A stretch of DNA of 64,000 bases from Clostridioides sp. ES-S-0010-02 (GCA_020641055.1 CP067345.1:1791317-1855316), one strand, 5' to 3'; counted from the stretch's first letter, positions 8,707 through 18,387 are shown. The notes: generated from the sequence alone by a model not told the origin. Program-made: numbers and translations.

Positions 8707-10887
8707 ATGCCAAATACTTCATTGAATATAAGTAAAATAAAAGATGAGATTATAGAAGCTGTTGTAAGAGAAATAACATCCAATTGTTCTACTGATGAGG
8801 AAAGAGAAATTTTAGAAAATGAATTTGAGACAAAAATTAAAAATAATACATTGATAACGAGCTTAGATGAGCATGAAATAAGTATTAATTCTCAATCAAT
8901 TAATAAGACTATGAACGAACTGTATATAGATTTACTGACTAGTTTTGGTGTAGTTAACTCAATGAGTGAGTTGATATCAAAGTATGATAGTATGAGTACA
9001 TCATATATAAATAGTATAGCGACAAAGATAAATCAAATAAAAGATAAACTAGAGAGTTGTAGATATTCTACCTCATTTAAACATATGCCTAAATTTATAA
9101 TAGAGAGATTTAGAAACTCAAACAATTTCGATAAAAGTAGAAGTATTCAAAAAGATAGATATGGTCAATGGATACCAGAAAAGTGTTATGTTAATTTTGA
9201 TGAAAAGGAAAACATATTAACATTACCATTTTTAAAACGAGATAACATGTTAAGATATGATAATAAAGTCTCAACAGCATCTTTAAATTATAAGTTTCAG
9301 CTTGGTGAAGGATTTATAAAATCTTACAATAATGGAACATCTCTTGAAAATGCTATAGATGGAAATCCAACATCATTTTGGAGTGATACTATACTGTCAG
9401 ATGCTCCATTAAGTGTTTCGTTTGAAAATAATAAACCAAAAGCTCTATATGTAAGAGATAATTATTTTTATGGAATAGACTCTGGGGCAGTTTGTGACCT
9501 TGAACTTAATTTTGAATCTATTAATAAAATAAACGAAATAAACATAACTCCATTTACAAAATATCCTATTGATATAGTTGCTATAAGATATAAAATGACA
9601 GATGATGAAGATGAAGTGTTGATAGAGTTAGTAACACCAGATAATAAAGACAAAACACTAAAAAGTGTTTTTACTAGAGATAAAGTTACATTTAGATTTC
9701 CAGAAATAATATGTAAGAGGATATACATATTATTTACACAGAAACATTATATAAGAGAAACATATGTATATAATCCAACTGAGGTAAATAAAAATTTACT
9801 TTGGTTTAATAATGAAAATGATAGAAAAGAAAAAGTAAGTAAAGCTGTATTTAAACCAGTGTACTATGATAGAGAAATGGTTAATTCTCTATGGCAACAA
9901 ATGAATGATAGAATATTATCAGATTCTTATGATGAGCTACTATCTAGAATAGTTGGAAATGACAAGTTGAATCACAAGGTATTAAAATATGAATACAACT
10001 ATGGTTTATATGATTTAGGATGCTATAATAATCATTTTGATAGAACTGGCTTTTATATAAGCAAATCTTTAAATTTAAATTCTAATATAAAAAGTGTACA
10101 GATAGTAACTGATGAACTACATCCTAAAAATTCACTTGGAAAAACTGTCACCGACATAGAATACTATATTACAGTATCTGATAATCCAGATGCTAAAGAT
10201 TGGATTCCTATATTGCCAATGAATAAGGAGATTATAGAATCTGAACTTTTATTTATAACAGGAAGTACTAGAGCTTATTTTAGATTTGAAGCAGAAATCG
10301 TTTATAAAGTAATGAAAGATGGAGAAGAGATACCTTTAGGTAGTGAAGGATTTTATATACATAAAAATCAAAAAACTGGATTTTTTTGGTGTATTCAAAT
10401 ATTTAATTATGATTATAATGCAGTATATAGTATAAGTTATAAGCCTGTAAGGGGCAGTGATTCTGTAGATTTTGCATCAAAGTTAGAAACAACTATAGAA
10501 TCTTTTAATGGAGAAAATAAATCAAATTTTGAACTTAAATACAGTCCATTTACAGAGTCTACAGTGGATTATTGTGATGTAAAAGTGGTAGACACATTAA
10601 ATCAGAATATTAACTGTGAAATAGAAACTCTAAATGTGACAGATATATCAGAAAATGGAAGTAGTTATAAGAATTTTGATAATTTAAATGACAAACTTCA
10701 ATTTTATATATTTAAGAACTCAATCTATTTTAATAGAGAGATAGAGAATAAGTATATCATAGATATATCATATAAACATTTAGTATCAAAAATAAAGTTA
10801 AAAGCATTATTTAGAAGAAATACAGTTAAAGATGGATGGTTAACACCTGCTTTAAAAGAAATAAAATATATGGTAGATACATTTTAA
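8707..10887 (+). CDS. Large adhesin/baseplate-type protein with discoidin-like domain (paralog 1)
   Basis: 726 aa. The N-terminal ~120 residues are helical, with a likely coiled coil around 'YINSIATKINQIKDKLES'. Residues ~205-300 resemble an F5/8 type C (discoidin) jelly roll, with 'LENAIDGNPTSFWSD', the usual 'A.DGN..T.W' turn, followed by a beta strand pattern 'INKINEINITPF'. At about residues 460-505 there is a module (I..I..I, then a D.EYYI..SDN strand, then W.PILP) that recurs in the next two gene products. Discoidin domains in other proteins bind glycans or lipids, so a cell-surface binding role is an inference. The gene abuts the previous one at 1 nt. Confidence 0.65.
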   Translation: MPNTSLNISKIKDEIIEAVVREITSNCSTDEEREILENEFETKIKNNTLITSLDEHEISINSQSINKTMNELYIDLLTSFGVVNSMSELISKYDSMSTSYINSIATKINQIKDKLESCRYSTSFKHMPKFIIERFRNSNNFDKSRSIQKDRYGQWIPEKCYVNFDEKENILTLPFLKRDNMLRYDNKVSTASLNYKFQLGEGFIKSYNNGTSLENAIDGNPTSFWSDTILSDAPLSVSFENNKPKALYVRDNYFYGIDSGAVCDLELNFESINKINEINITPFTKYPIDIVAIRYKMTDDEDEVLIELVTPDNKDKTLKSVFTRDKVTFRFPEIICKRIYILFTQKHYIRETYVYNPTEVNKNLLWFNNENDRKEKVSKAVFKPVYYDREMVNSLWQQMNDRILSDSYDELLSRIVGNDKLNHKVLKYEYNYGLYDLGCYNNHFDRTGFYISKSLNLNSNIKSVQIVTDELHPKNSLGKTVTDIEYYITVSDNPDAKDWIPILPMNKEIIESELLFITGSTRAYFRFEAEIVYKVMKDGEEIPLGSEGFYIHKNQKTGFFWCIQIFNYDYNAVYSISYKPVRGSDSVDFASKLETTIESFNGENKSNFELKYSPFTESTVDYCDVKVVDTLNQNINCEIETLNVTDISENGSSYKNFDNLNDKLQFYIFKNSIYFNREIENKYIIDISYKHLVSKIKLKALFRRNTVKDGWLTPALKEIKYMVDTF

Positions 10888-10897
10888 AGGTGATAAT

Positions 10898-12661
10898 ATG
10901 AATAATTATAAATATAAAAAGCCAAATATATTGTTTGAAGAAAGGATTAAAATTCTAATAGATGATTTAAACAAAGATTTTGATTCTGGAAAAATAAAAA
11001 CTAAAGCAGAGTATTTTTACGAATTTAAGAATATGATTATTGATTTTTATAATAAACTTGGAAAACCATCATTTAAATTCTATGAGGCAGTATATATACC
11101 ATCATTTTCAAACTATAGTGATATGTTAAAAAAAGCTAAATATGATATGCATGTCTTAATGTGTAGTTGTGAGAAAATAGGAAATGATTTACAAGTATAT
11201 TTTAAAGATGTTAAAGAAGATACTGGTATATTAATGAAAAAATTAAACTGCATAGAAACAGAGATAAATGAACTAGATAAAAAAGTAGACTCTTTGAAAA
11301 CAGTAAGTAATATGATTTATTCAGATGACTTTGTAAAAGTTAGTAATAGAAATAACTTGAATAATACTTCTTGCAGTGTATTATATGGAGCATTAACATT
11401 AGCAACAACATCGAGTAAATGTTTAAATGACAATATAAATATACAAGTTTTAGATATATCAAATGGCTTTCCTGGAAATACACATGAAATATATCCATCT
11501 TATAATAAAATAAAATATATTGGAGAAGATGACCCTCATATATATTTATCAGATATGTTAGATGGAAATGATGATACTTGGTTTGAGTTTGAAATGTATA
11601 ATTTAGAATCTGATGTAAAAATAAAAACTGGAATGGTTGGATTTAAGTACAAAGAAGGTATAAGTTGGATAAGTGATGATAGAGTTTTAAAACTACATTT
11701 TAAAGTTTCTTTGGAGATACCTGTTAATATCAATTGGTTCAAAATTTCTGGTATACCAAGGCCAAATGTTAATCTACATAATCCTATAATAAAAAGAATA
11801 GTTGTAAGAGATAAATATGAAAATGCTCAAATATTACAATTAAATCAATATCTAGATGAAGAGCATATAATAACATTTGAATCGAGTATAGTTAAAGAAA
11901 TTATAGTTGAATTAGAACAAGAGGACAGTAATTTTACTAAAGTATGTAGAGAGTATTTTTTAAATATAAATCCAACTAGAATTCCATATTTTTTTTATGA
12001 CAGTGAGAAAGATTATGTACAATTTGATAAACCTCAAAAAAGTATAGAATTAATAGGGCTTAAATATAATCATGATGATAAAAATATAATTTATCCATCT
12101 ACAAAAACAATAAACAATTTTTTGACAAGAGAGTATGTTAAATCTCAATTGTTTTATAAAAAGATAAGTGAAGATATTTATAAATTTCAATATGAAGAAG
12201 TAAGTGCAAGGAGATATGTTATAGGCATAAAAAATATTGATCTTAAATACAAAGTTTATGATATATATGGAGTATATCTATCACGTAAATTTTTATCAAA
12301 TGAAAATATAAGGTCAATTACTTTAAATTCTAAAGATTACATACCTAAAAGATTTATAGAATATACAGATAAAAACAACAAAATTGATGATTATATTAAA
12401 TATTATATAAGTTTTGATGATGGTTCAATATGGACTAGGATAAGACCAAGACATAGAACTCAATATGGCTCTTGTACAATAGTAGTAAATAGTAATGTGT
12501 CAATTGTAAATAGAAATAAAAATGTTACATATGTTGATATGCTTAATGATGTAAAAGAATTTAGATTAAAAATAGAGTTATATAGACCAGAGGAAATAAT
12601 TGATGAGTCACCTATAGTATATAGTTATAGTATAGATGTAGGTTCGGAGGAAATTATATGA
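10898..12661 (+). CDS. Large adhesin/baseplate-type protein with discoidin-like domain (paralog 2)
   Basis: 587 aa; ATG with an AGGTGATA box, 10 nt after the previous stop. It has the same layout as the upstream protein: helical N-terminus with a predicted coiled coil (~105-140, 'TEINELDKKVDSLKT'), a discoidin-like segment around 'LSDMLDGNDDTWFEFEMY' (~215-235), and near the C-terminus the shared module with 'IKYYISFDDGSIWTRIRP'. Its last codons overlap the next gene by 4 nt (ATGA). The shared architecture suggests tandem duplication within the locus. Role inferred as part of a multi-subunit tail or spike. Confidence 0.65.
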   Translation: MNNYKYKKPNILFEERIKILIDDLNKDFDSGKIKTKAEYFYEFKNMIIDFYNKLGKPSFKFYEAVYIPSFSNYSDMLKKAKYDMHVLMCSCEKIGNDLQVYFKDVKEDTGILMKKLNCIETEINELDKKVDSLKTVSNMIYSDDFVKVSNRNNLNNTSCSVLYGALTLATTSSKCLNDNINIQVLDISNGFPGNTHEIYPSYNKIKYIGEDDPHIYLSDMLDGNDDTWFEFEMYNLESDVKIKTGMVGFKYKEGISWISDDRVLKLHFKVSLEIPVNINWFKISGIPRPNVNLHNPIIKRIVVRDKYENAQILQLNQYLDEEHIITFESSIVKEIIVELEQEDSNFTKVCREYFLNINPTRIPYFFYDSEKDYVQFDKPQKSIELIGLKYNHDDKNIIYPSTKTINNFLTREYVKSQLFYKKISEDIYKFQYEEVSARRYVIGIKNIDLKYKVYDIYGVYLSRKFLSNENIRSITLNSKDYIPKRFIEYTDKNNKIDDYIKYYISFDDGSIWTRIRPRHRTQYGSCTIVVNSNVSIVNRNKNVTYVDMLNDVKEFRLKIELYRPEEIIDESPIVYSYSIDVGSEEII

Positions 12662-14784
12662 TGAACATTCAAGAGTATCAATTAAAAATTAAAGAAGAAG
12701 AGATAATAAAAAGGCTTTTGAATAATGGAGATTTAGTGACTTTTTATGAAGTAAATAAGTTTATAAGTGAATTTTTTGAAAAGAAAATAATTGGTTTGCC
12801 TTATTTTAAGCCAATTACATTATTACCATATCAAAATTCAGATAAAGAACAGTTTAATAATATGTTTAAAAATATAGAAGGTGATTTGAAATCTATTTAT
12901 GAAGTACATAATAATCATGTAGAGTCTTTTATAGAGACTGTAAATAAATATGATTTAGAAATAATAAATATATATAATGAAGCAAATAAGATTATTGCTT
13001 ATTCAGAAATAGCAAATGAATTTTCAAGCCAAAAAATGGCTTATTACCCCTATGTTATAACTTTTAATACACTTGAAGATACAAATACTATAAACTTAGT
13101 AAAAAATAATATACCTAAGTCAACTTGTGAAATAGATTATAATACATCTACACTTAGAAATGAACTTCATTCAACCCCAGATGATAAAATAGATTTAAGT
13201 AAGTCAAATTTGAAAATATTATTAAATGGGCAAGAGATAGGTACAAGTTCAAATCTAAATTTAATATTAAATGAGGCTCTTAATGAAAACATATCATTAA
13301 ATATAATGCCAATTAAAAATGAAACTCAAATAATTATAATTGACTTAGTGTTAGATGATATTAAAACAGTATCTAGAATTGAGTTGAGCGGTTACTCACT
13401 ACAAGATACCATTATAACACTATTAATTTCTTCTGATAATAAGAATTTTAAAGAGAAGTTTAAATATCATGGAGAAAGAAATAATATATGGAGATTTAAC
13501 AAAGAAGATATTTTATCGATTAAATTTATAATTGAAAAATACGAAATTGACCAAGAAGAAATAGATAACTTAAATTCATTATTTGTATTAAACAATATTT
13601 CACTTTACAATGATAAGTATTCTAAAACTAGTGTGTATACAAGTAATAAAATTAAAATTGATGCACCTATATCAAATATAACATTAAATCCTAAAAATAA
13701 AATACCACCTATGACGAATATATCATATTTCATAGGTATAGAAGATAAAAATAATAGTGTAGAATGGAAGAATATAAAGCCAGGTGTAGCTTTAGATTTA
13801 AATCTTCTATGCAAAGAAGAAAAACTACTTAATTATTATACATCTGATTTATTTGGAAGACGTGACTTTGATATAGAATTAAAAAATTTTCTGTTTTATA
13901 TACAACAACTTCCAGAACATGTAAACTTAAATTCTATTGAAATGAGAACAGGACATTCACAATGGATGATTGAGAGGCTGAATGTAAGTGATAAATATAA
14001 TCAAGAATATCCAAGTTCATTGAAGGTATCTATAAATGACTATGCAAAACATAGAGTTACTGGAATAGCTCCAATGGATGCAAATATGATGGAAATAATG
14101 TGTAAAAGCGTATGGAATTATATGGTAATGAGTCAATATGTTAATTGTCTTGAAGATACTGTAATAGAAAATAAATATTTTAGTTTTGACAAAGACAAGG
14201 AAGTTTTTGATGTAGTTGTACTTGTAAATGGAAGACAAGTATTTAAAAAAGATAATAAGTATGCATTTAAGTTAAAAAAGGGAGAAAATAAAGTTCAAAT
14301 AATGTTTTTACTTGGTGAATTAGATTTATCCGAGCCATTAAAAACCATCAAGCATAATTTTAATCTAATGTCTTATAGTGATTATATATTTGCTGGTCCA
14401 AAAATGAAAAGAATAACGTATAATTCTCTAGTGAAAGATATAAATCCTCATTCTCTTAAATATTATGCAATAAAATCTATAGATAATATGGACAATATAG
14501 TTACAAAATTTGACCCTAATTATACGATTAGCCCAAATGACCCTATAAATATTGAATTAAGAGAAAAAAGGAGTCCACAATACCAAAGACCAGATATAAA
14601 AATTAATACAGCTGAGTATTTTAGAATATTTATAAAATATAGACATATGTTGCCATCAACAATTGAAAAGTTAAAATCTATAAATGATGATAGCTTAATA
14701 AGATATAGAGTAATGGCTAAATTATCTACTTCAGATATATCTGTCACTCCTGTAATCAATAATATAAAGGTGGTGGCTGAATAA
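12658..14784 (+). CDS. Large adhesin/baseplate-type protein with discoidin-like domain (paralog 3)
   Basis: 708 aa. The first ATG overlaps the upstream stop (ATGATG; the second ATG at 12661 is equally possible), with a GGAGG about 6 nt upstream. The N-terminal ~120 residues are helical. A discoidin-like beta segment follows, with 'VSRIELSGYSLQDTIITLL' and 'ISSDNKNFKEKF' (~240-270). The shared module is at ~335-380 ('ISYFIGIEDKNNSVEWKNI'). The remainder is beta-rich and ends with a 'VTPVINNIKVV' strand. The next gene starts inside its stop codon (TAATG). Likely structural; no catalytic motif was seen. Confidence 0.65.
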   Translation: MMNIQEYQLKIKEEEIIKRLLNNGDLVTFYEVNKFISEFFEKKIIGLPYFKPITLLPYQNSDKEQFNNMFKNIEGDLKSIYEVHNNHVESFIETVNKYDLEIINIYNEANKIIAYSEIANEFSSQKMAYYPYVITFNTLEDTNTINLVKNNIPKSTCEIDYNTSTLRNELHSTPDDKIDLSKSNLKILLNGQEIGTSSNLNLILNEALNENISLNIMPIKNETQIIIIDLVLDDIKTVSRIELSGYSLQDTIITLLISSDNKNFKEKFKYHGERNNIWRFNKEDILSIKFIIEKYEIDQEEIDNLNSLFVLNNISLYNDKYSKTSVYTSNKIKIDAPISNITLNPKNKIPPMTNISYFIGIEDKNNSVEWKNIKPGVALDLNLLCKEEKLLNYYTSDLFGRRDFDIELKNFLFYIQQLPEHVNLNSIEMRTGHSQWMIERLNVSDKYNQEYPSSLKVSINDYAKHRVTGIAPMDANMMEIMCKSVWNYMVMSQYVNCLEDTVIENKYFSFDKDKEVFDVVVLVNGRQVFKKDNKYAFKLKKGENKVQIMFLLGELDLSEPLKTIKHNFNLMSYSDYIFAGPKMKRITYNSLVKDINPHSLKYYAIKSIDNMDNIVTKFDPNYTISPNDPINIELREKRSPQYQRPDIKINTAEYFRIFIKYRHMLPSTIEKLKSINDDSLIRYRVMAKLSTSDISVTPVINNIKVVAE

Positions 14785-16493
14785 TGTCAATAACACTATA
14801 TACTAAATCATCTGATAAAGAAAATAAGGTTAGTTTAAGTTGGGAGAATACATCAAGTTCACCTCACTTGTACAGAGTATTTAGAAAAAAAATAGGAGAT
14901 GATTTTGGTAATTCTGTTGATGAAATATTTCAACCTATTTCTTTATGTGAACTAGAAAAATTAGAAAGTGACATAAAGGTATTGAATATACATCCAGACA
15001 TAGGAGAAGAAATTAGTTTTAAATGTTATAGAGGTATTACATGGAGTATTAAGAAGTCTGCTTCTTTAAAAAAATGGATGGAAGAGCCTTGCAAAGAAGA
15101 TGCAAGAGGATATGGTATGGCTAAGATAAATGTAACTCCTGTATCAAACAAAGAATTTTGTGAAAATCCAGATGATTTTTTAAAGGATACTAGTGGTATG
15201 TACATTTATGATGTAATAGTTATCGGATTTTCTAGTGGTGAAGATTATACTAATGAAAATAAGTTAAATAAGATAGCATTAGATTCTATATTTGAATTTA
15301 TGAATACAAATAGAAGTGTTATTGCTAGTCATGATTTAATTTCATCCATATTTAGAGAAGATGAAAGTTTAAATAAGTTAAGGGAGTTTTTTAATGTAAA
15401 GATTGGAAAATGGAAAGGAGAGAATATATTTTTTGATAAAGGCTATGGATTTACAAGTTCTGTATGGGGAAATGAAGTCGTTGTAAATAAATTAGATTCA
15501 GTTGCATTATATCCATGGAATATTGTAAATAAAGAAGAAAAGATAAAAATATCATATACCCATACTACATCTAATTTTGCACATGGAGATATATGGTTTA
15601 ATATAATACCACAAAAAACAGAAGGAGAGTCGAATTGGTCTACTTCACAAGAAAGAGCTGCTTCATATTATCTTACAACATGGAATAATACTGCCATGAT
15701 TCAAATAGGACACAATATAAATGATATTGAAGATATAGAGGAAGATGAAAAGAAGATATTGGCAAATACTATTTTTAGAATGAAACAACTAACTGAAAAT
15801 ACGTCTATTGAAGACAAACCTGGAGATACCTCTATTCCAATTAAACCAAGTATAACAAATCAGTATACTACTGAAGATAGAAAAGTCATTTTGGAATATA
15901 CTTCTAAAGATACAGGGAGTATATATCAATATTATGTAGAAGGAATAGATTTAAGTACAAAAACAGTAACAGAATCGAACATAGCCACCACAATAGTTAC
16001 TACAGGCATAAAAGAGTACAATTGGTGTTTACATCCTGTAGAAAGTGATATTAATCCAATTATTTTAAATAATTCACATATTGTATACAATAAGACCCAA
16101 AGAGAAACAGTGATGACACAATCTCTACAAAAAGGATATTATATGTTTAGGATTTATACAACTGATTATTCAGGTAATAAATCTAAAGTAGAAAGTAAGA
16201 TTTTTCATGTAGATGGTGAAGTAGACGAAACTTCAAACAGGGTATTAGATGAAGTTCCAAATGCTGTAAGATTTAATAATAGGTATAGGGGGCCACAAGA
16301 AAGTTGTAAGACAAGTTCGATGTACAATCAGATAGATTATAATATAAGAAAGTTAAGTGGTAAAATAGATAGATTAGGTGTAATGAAAGAAGAAGTGCTT
16401 ATAGACTCAAATTATAGTTATGGAAGTTTTGTAGATATAATTGACAATATACAAGAAGAGATAGACATATTTTATGATGTAAGGGGAGATTAG
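14784..16493 (+). CDS. Protein with Rossmann-like (DUF5057/ThuA-type) and fibronectin-like regions
   Basis: 569 aa, ATG overlapping the upstream stop. The first ~25 residues look like the beginning of a fibronectin-type domain ('NKVSLSWENTSSSPHLYRV'). Residues ~140-300 form an alpha/beta segment with 'MYIYDVIVIGFSSGEDY' and 'FMNTNRSVIASHDLI', resembling clostridial DUF5057/amidotransferase-like domains that sit in surface proteins. The C-terminal ~190 residues look like an Ig/FnIII-type domain ('YMFRIYTTDYSGNKSKVES'). No classical Cys-His-Glu triad was identified, so enzymatic activity is not claimed. The family call is from memory of the pattern and is moderate. Confidence 0.6.
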   Translation: MSITLYTKSSDKENKVSLSWENTSSSPHLYRVFRKKIGDDFGNSVDEIFQPISLCELEKLESDIKVLNIHPDIGEEISFKCYRGITWSIKKSASLKKWMEEPCKEDARGYGMAKINVTPVSNKEFCENPDDFLKDTSGMYIYDVIVIGFSSGEDYTNENKLNKIALDSIFEFMNTNRSVIASHDLISSIFREDESLNKLREFFNVKIGKWKGENIFFDKGYGFTSSVWGNEVVVNKLDSVALYPWNIVNKEEKIKISYTHTTSNFAHGDIWFNIIPQKTEGESNWSTSQERAASYYLTTWNNTAMIQIGHNINDIEDIEEDEKKILANTIFRMKQLTENTSIEDKPGDTSIPIKPSITNQYTTEDRKVILEYTSKDTGSIYQYYVEGIDLSTKTVTESNIATTIVTTGIKEYNWCLHPVESDINPIILNNSHIVYNKTQRETVMTQSLQKGYYMFRIYTTDYSGNKSKVESKIFHVDGEVDETSNRVLDEVPNAVRFNNRYRGPQESCKTSSMYNQIDYNIRKLSGKIDRLGVMKEEVLIDSNYSYGSFVDIIDNIQEEIDIFYDVRGD

Positions 16494-17723
16494 ATGAATA
16501 AACTTATCATTAATAACTTACCAGTATCAAACAGGAATGATTTTGGATATAAAGCTATAAACAAAAGTTCAATGCATAATGATAATCAGAATAATATGCT
16601 AAATGATATCCTAGATTTATTCAATAAAACTAATGAGATAGAACGTACATTAAATAATAAGATAAGTTTGATAAAACTTGAAAATGCTCAGTTGGAAGCT
16701 GTAAATTTAAACTTGATACAAAAGTATAATCAATTATTGAATAAGTATATTGATATACAAAAGTCTAATAAATCAAGAAGAAAAATAATATTACCTCAAG
16801 ATTGTAAGACTGAGGAGAGTACATTTGGAGCTATAATAAACAATGTAACATCAGATATAACTATAAGACCTTCAAAAAAAATTTCAAAATTGGCTGTTTT
16901 TGATGATATATCAAATTCTATGTTTATTCCCAAAAGTCTTTCGGTTAAGACAAAAATTACTAGTTTTGGTGTCATATCAGAACAGGATAATGATTTATAT
17001 GCACCTTTTTCTAAAGATAATAATCTATATTGGACAAAAAGAGTAGTTACAAGTAATTTCGTAGATTTTTTAGATACAGAGTATGAAATTACTCTTCCAG
17101 AGGATATTATGACTACATTAGAAATGAATGAAATATATATACATCCATTTTTATGTAGTGTAAAAAATGTATATGTAAGGTTTGGAGATTCCAGCTATTG
17201 GGAAGAAGTAGAGGGAATTGAATATCATTCAGCAATAACACAGAATAATTTAACAAATGAATTTTCAAATTCAGTTAGAGCATTTAGAATAAATTTTCCT
17301 AATAAAAAAGTTAATCAAATAAAAATAGTTTTAAGAGGTTATAATTATGAAGAATGTGAAACAAATCTAAGAACTTTTGTTTATGGTATAAAATCCTTAG
17401 GAGCTTATATAAATTATTATAATAATTATGAATCTTCTACATTTAGTTTTAAGTGTAATATTGATGAAAAGAAAGATGTAATGATTACAGGTATAACGCC
17501 CCACTTTAATAATAGCAGTGACACTGGAAAATATTCTAAAGACTTTATATTTGACGTATATTATGAAGATAAAGGAGAATATCATCATAAAATAGTAGAT
17601 ACTTTTCCATTTAAACCTCCTACAAAAAAATTGATGTTTAAATGCAGGATAGGTGAAATTTATAGTGAAATAAATATAAAGAGTATTGATATAAATTATA
17701 CCTATTATGGAGATGACTTGTAG
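16494..17723 (+). CDS. Coiled-coil plus jelly-roll protein, last gene of the structural operon
   Basis: 409 aa; the ATG directly follows the upstream stop (TAGATG). Residues ~30-95 form a predicted coiled coil ('LLNKYIDIQKSNKSRRK' at its end). The rest is beta-rich, with a discoidin-like strand pattern around 'NQIKIVLRGYNYEECETNL'. It therefore shares the layout of the three paralogs upstream but is shorter. It terminates the run of overlapping genes; a new promoter-like element lies just downstream. Likely a fibre or baseplate accessory protein. Confidence 0.6.
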   Translation: MNKLIINNLPVSNRNDFGYKAINKSSMHNDNQNNMLNDILDLFNKTNEIERTLNNKISLIKLENAQLEAVNLNLIQKYNQLLNKYIDIQKSNKSRRKIILPQDCKTEESTFGAIINNVTSDITIRPSKKISKLAVFDDISNSMFIPKSLSVKTKITSFGVISEQDNDLYAPFSKDNNLYWTKRVVTSNFVDFLDTEYEITLPEDIMTTLEMNEIYIHPFLCSVKNVYVRFGDSSYWEEVEGIEYHSAITQNNLTNEFSNSVRAFRINFPNKKVNQIKIVLRGYNYEECETNLRTFVYGIKSLGAYINYYNNYESSTFSFKCNIDEKKDVMITGITPHFNNSSDTGKYSKDFIFDVYYEDKGEYHHKIVDTFPFKPPTKKLMFKCRIGEIYSEINIKSIDINYTYYGDDL

Positions 17724-17742
17724 TGTTTTTAAGTGTGAACGA

Positions 17743-17772
17743 TTGTATTTAACATTTTGCATATGATATAAT
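17743..17772 (+). promoter_or_regulatory. Candidate promoter after the structural operon
   Basis: TTGTAT (17743-17748), an 18-nt spacer and TATAAT (17767-17772). It would transcribe a ~110-nt stretch ending at the terminator at 17869. Confidence 0.45.
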
Positions 17773-17820
17773 TAGTAGTACAAATTTGGGGGTGGTTATT
17801 TTGATAGTGCTGATTTAGGA

Positions 17821-17858
17821 TTTATAATAAAATATTTTAAGGTTTATAATAAAATATT
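17821..17858 (+). repeat. 16-nt direct repeat pair
   Basis: TTTATAATAAAATATT occurs at 17821-17836 and again at 17843-17858, spaced 22 nt start to start. It is AT-only, so chance is possible, but the copies are perfect. Confidence 0.6.
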
Positions 17859-17868
17859 AAAAAATTTT

Positions 17869-17893
17869 GTCTTTATCGAAAGACTTTTTTTTA
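17869..17893 (+). terminator. Intrinsic terminator
   Basis: GTCTTT-ATCG-AAAGAC stem-loop (17869-17884) followed immediately by a run of T. Confidence 0.75.
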
Positions 17894-17903
17894 TTTTTAA
17901 ATT

Positions 17904-17922
17904 GTCAATTGTGACAATTGAC
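17904..17922. promoter_or_regulatory. Perfect 19-bp operator-like palindrome
   Basis: GTCAATTGT-G-ACAATTGAC: two 9-bp arms around one base, in the gap upstream of the 17989 gene. A degenerate version occurs at 19362-19382 inside the sigma-factor gene. The symmetry and length suit a dimeric repressor site; the cognate protein is unknown. Confidence 0.5.
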
Positions 17923-17988
17923 CTATATACTTTTATGCTTAGATTTATCATTAATAATGATAGATAGAGCGACATTAAAGATTAGGAG

Positions 17989-18360
17989 GTGAAAACTATA
18001 CATTTATTATACAAAAATAAAAGTGAAATTAAAACAGTAACTAAAATAGTAAATCTTATTTTTAAAATTATTGATGAGTTAAAACTATTTGCTAATAATG
18101 TGGTGATATGTAATATAAATAAAGATGACTTAAAATATTATTTTTTGAAATTTGATTTACAAAATAAAAACTTGTTGTTTAATATAAAGCTTTACAATTC
18201 AATTACAAAAACAATTGTTATAAAAAGTTATGTGTTAACGGACTTGATAAGAGACTGTGAAACTAAAAAAATAGAATTAAAATTGAACTATGATGTCAAA
18301 AATATGATATTAAAATCAAAAGAGAATGTACATAAAGATATTACTGAAATTTATATATGA
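17989..18360 (+). CDS. Small hypothetical protein
   Basis: About 120 aa, Lys/Asn/Ile-rich and soluble, with no recognised domain. The only canonical start, GTG at 17989, overlaps the AGGAGGTG ribosome binding site, so initiation there is doubtful. An in-frame ATA at 17998, 8 nt after the box, has ideal spacing and may be a rare non-canonical start. The gene lies between the operator-like palindrome and the zinc-site protein, in the same orientation as the structural operon. Confidence 0.5.
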   Translation: MKTIHLLYKNKSEIKTVTKIVNLIFKIIDELKLFANNVVICNINKDDLKYYFLKFDLQNKNLLFNIKLYNSITKTIVIKSYVLTDLIRDCETKKIELKLNYDVKNMILKSKENVHKDITEIYI

Positions 18361-18387
18361 TTTTATCAAGCTTATGGGGGGAGAAAT

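Larger units (their letters stand above)
17779..17893 (+). ncRNA. Candidate short transcript with mini-ORF and direct repeats
   Basis: A promoter-like element lies just upstream and an intrinsic terminator at the end. Inside are a GGGGGTGG ribosome-binding-like box, a 5-codon reading frame starting TTG at 17802 (product M-I-V-L-I), and a 16-nt direct repeat. It could be a small RNA, a leader, or a decayed small gene. No known family was recognised. Confidence 0.3.

Noticed and set aside
17397-17762. 121-codon minus-strand frame over the end of the structural operon
   Set aside because: Ile/Tyr/Phe-rich shadow of the plus-strand gene; no ribosome binding site.
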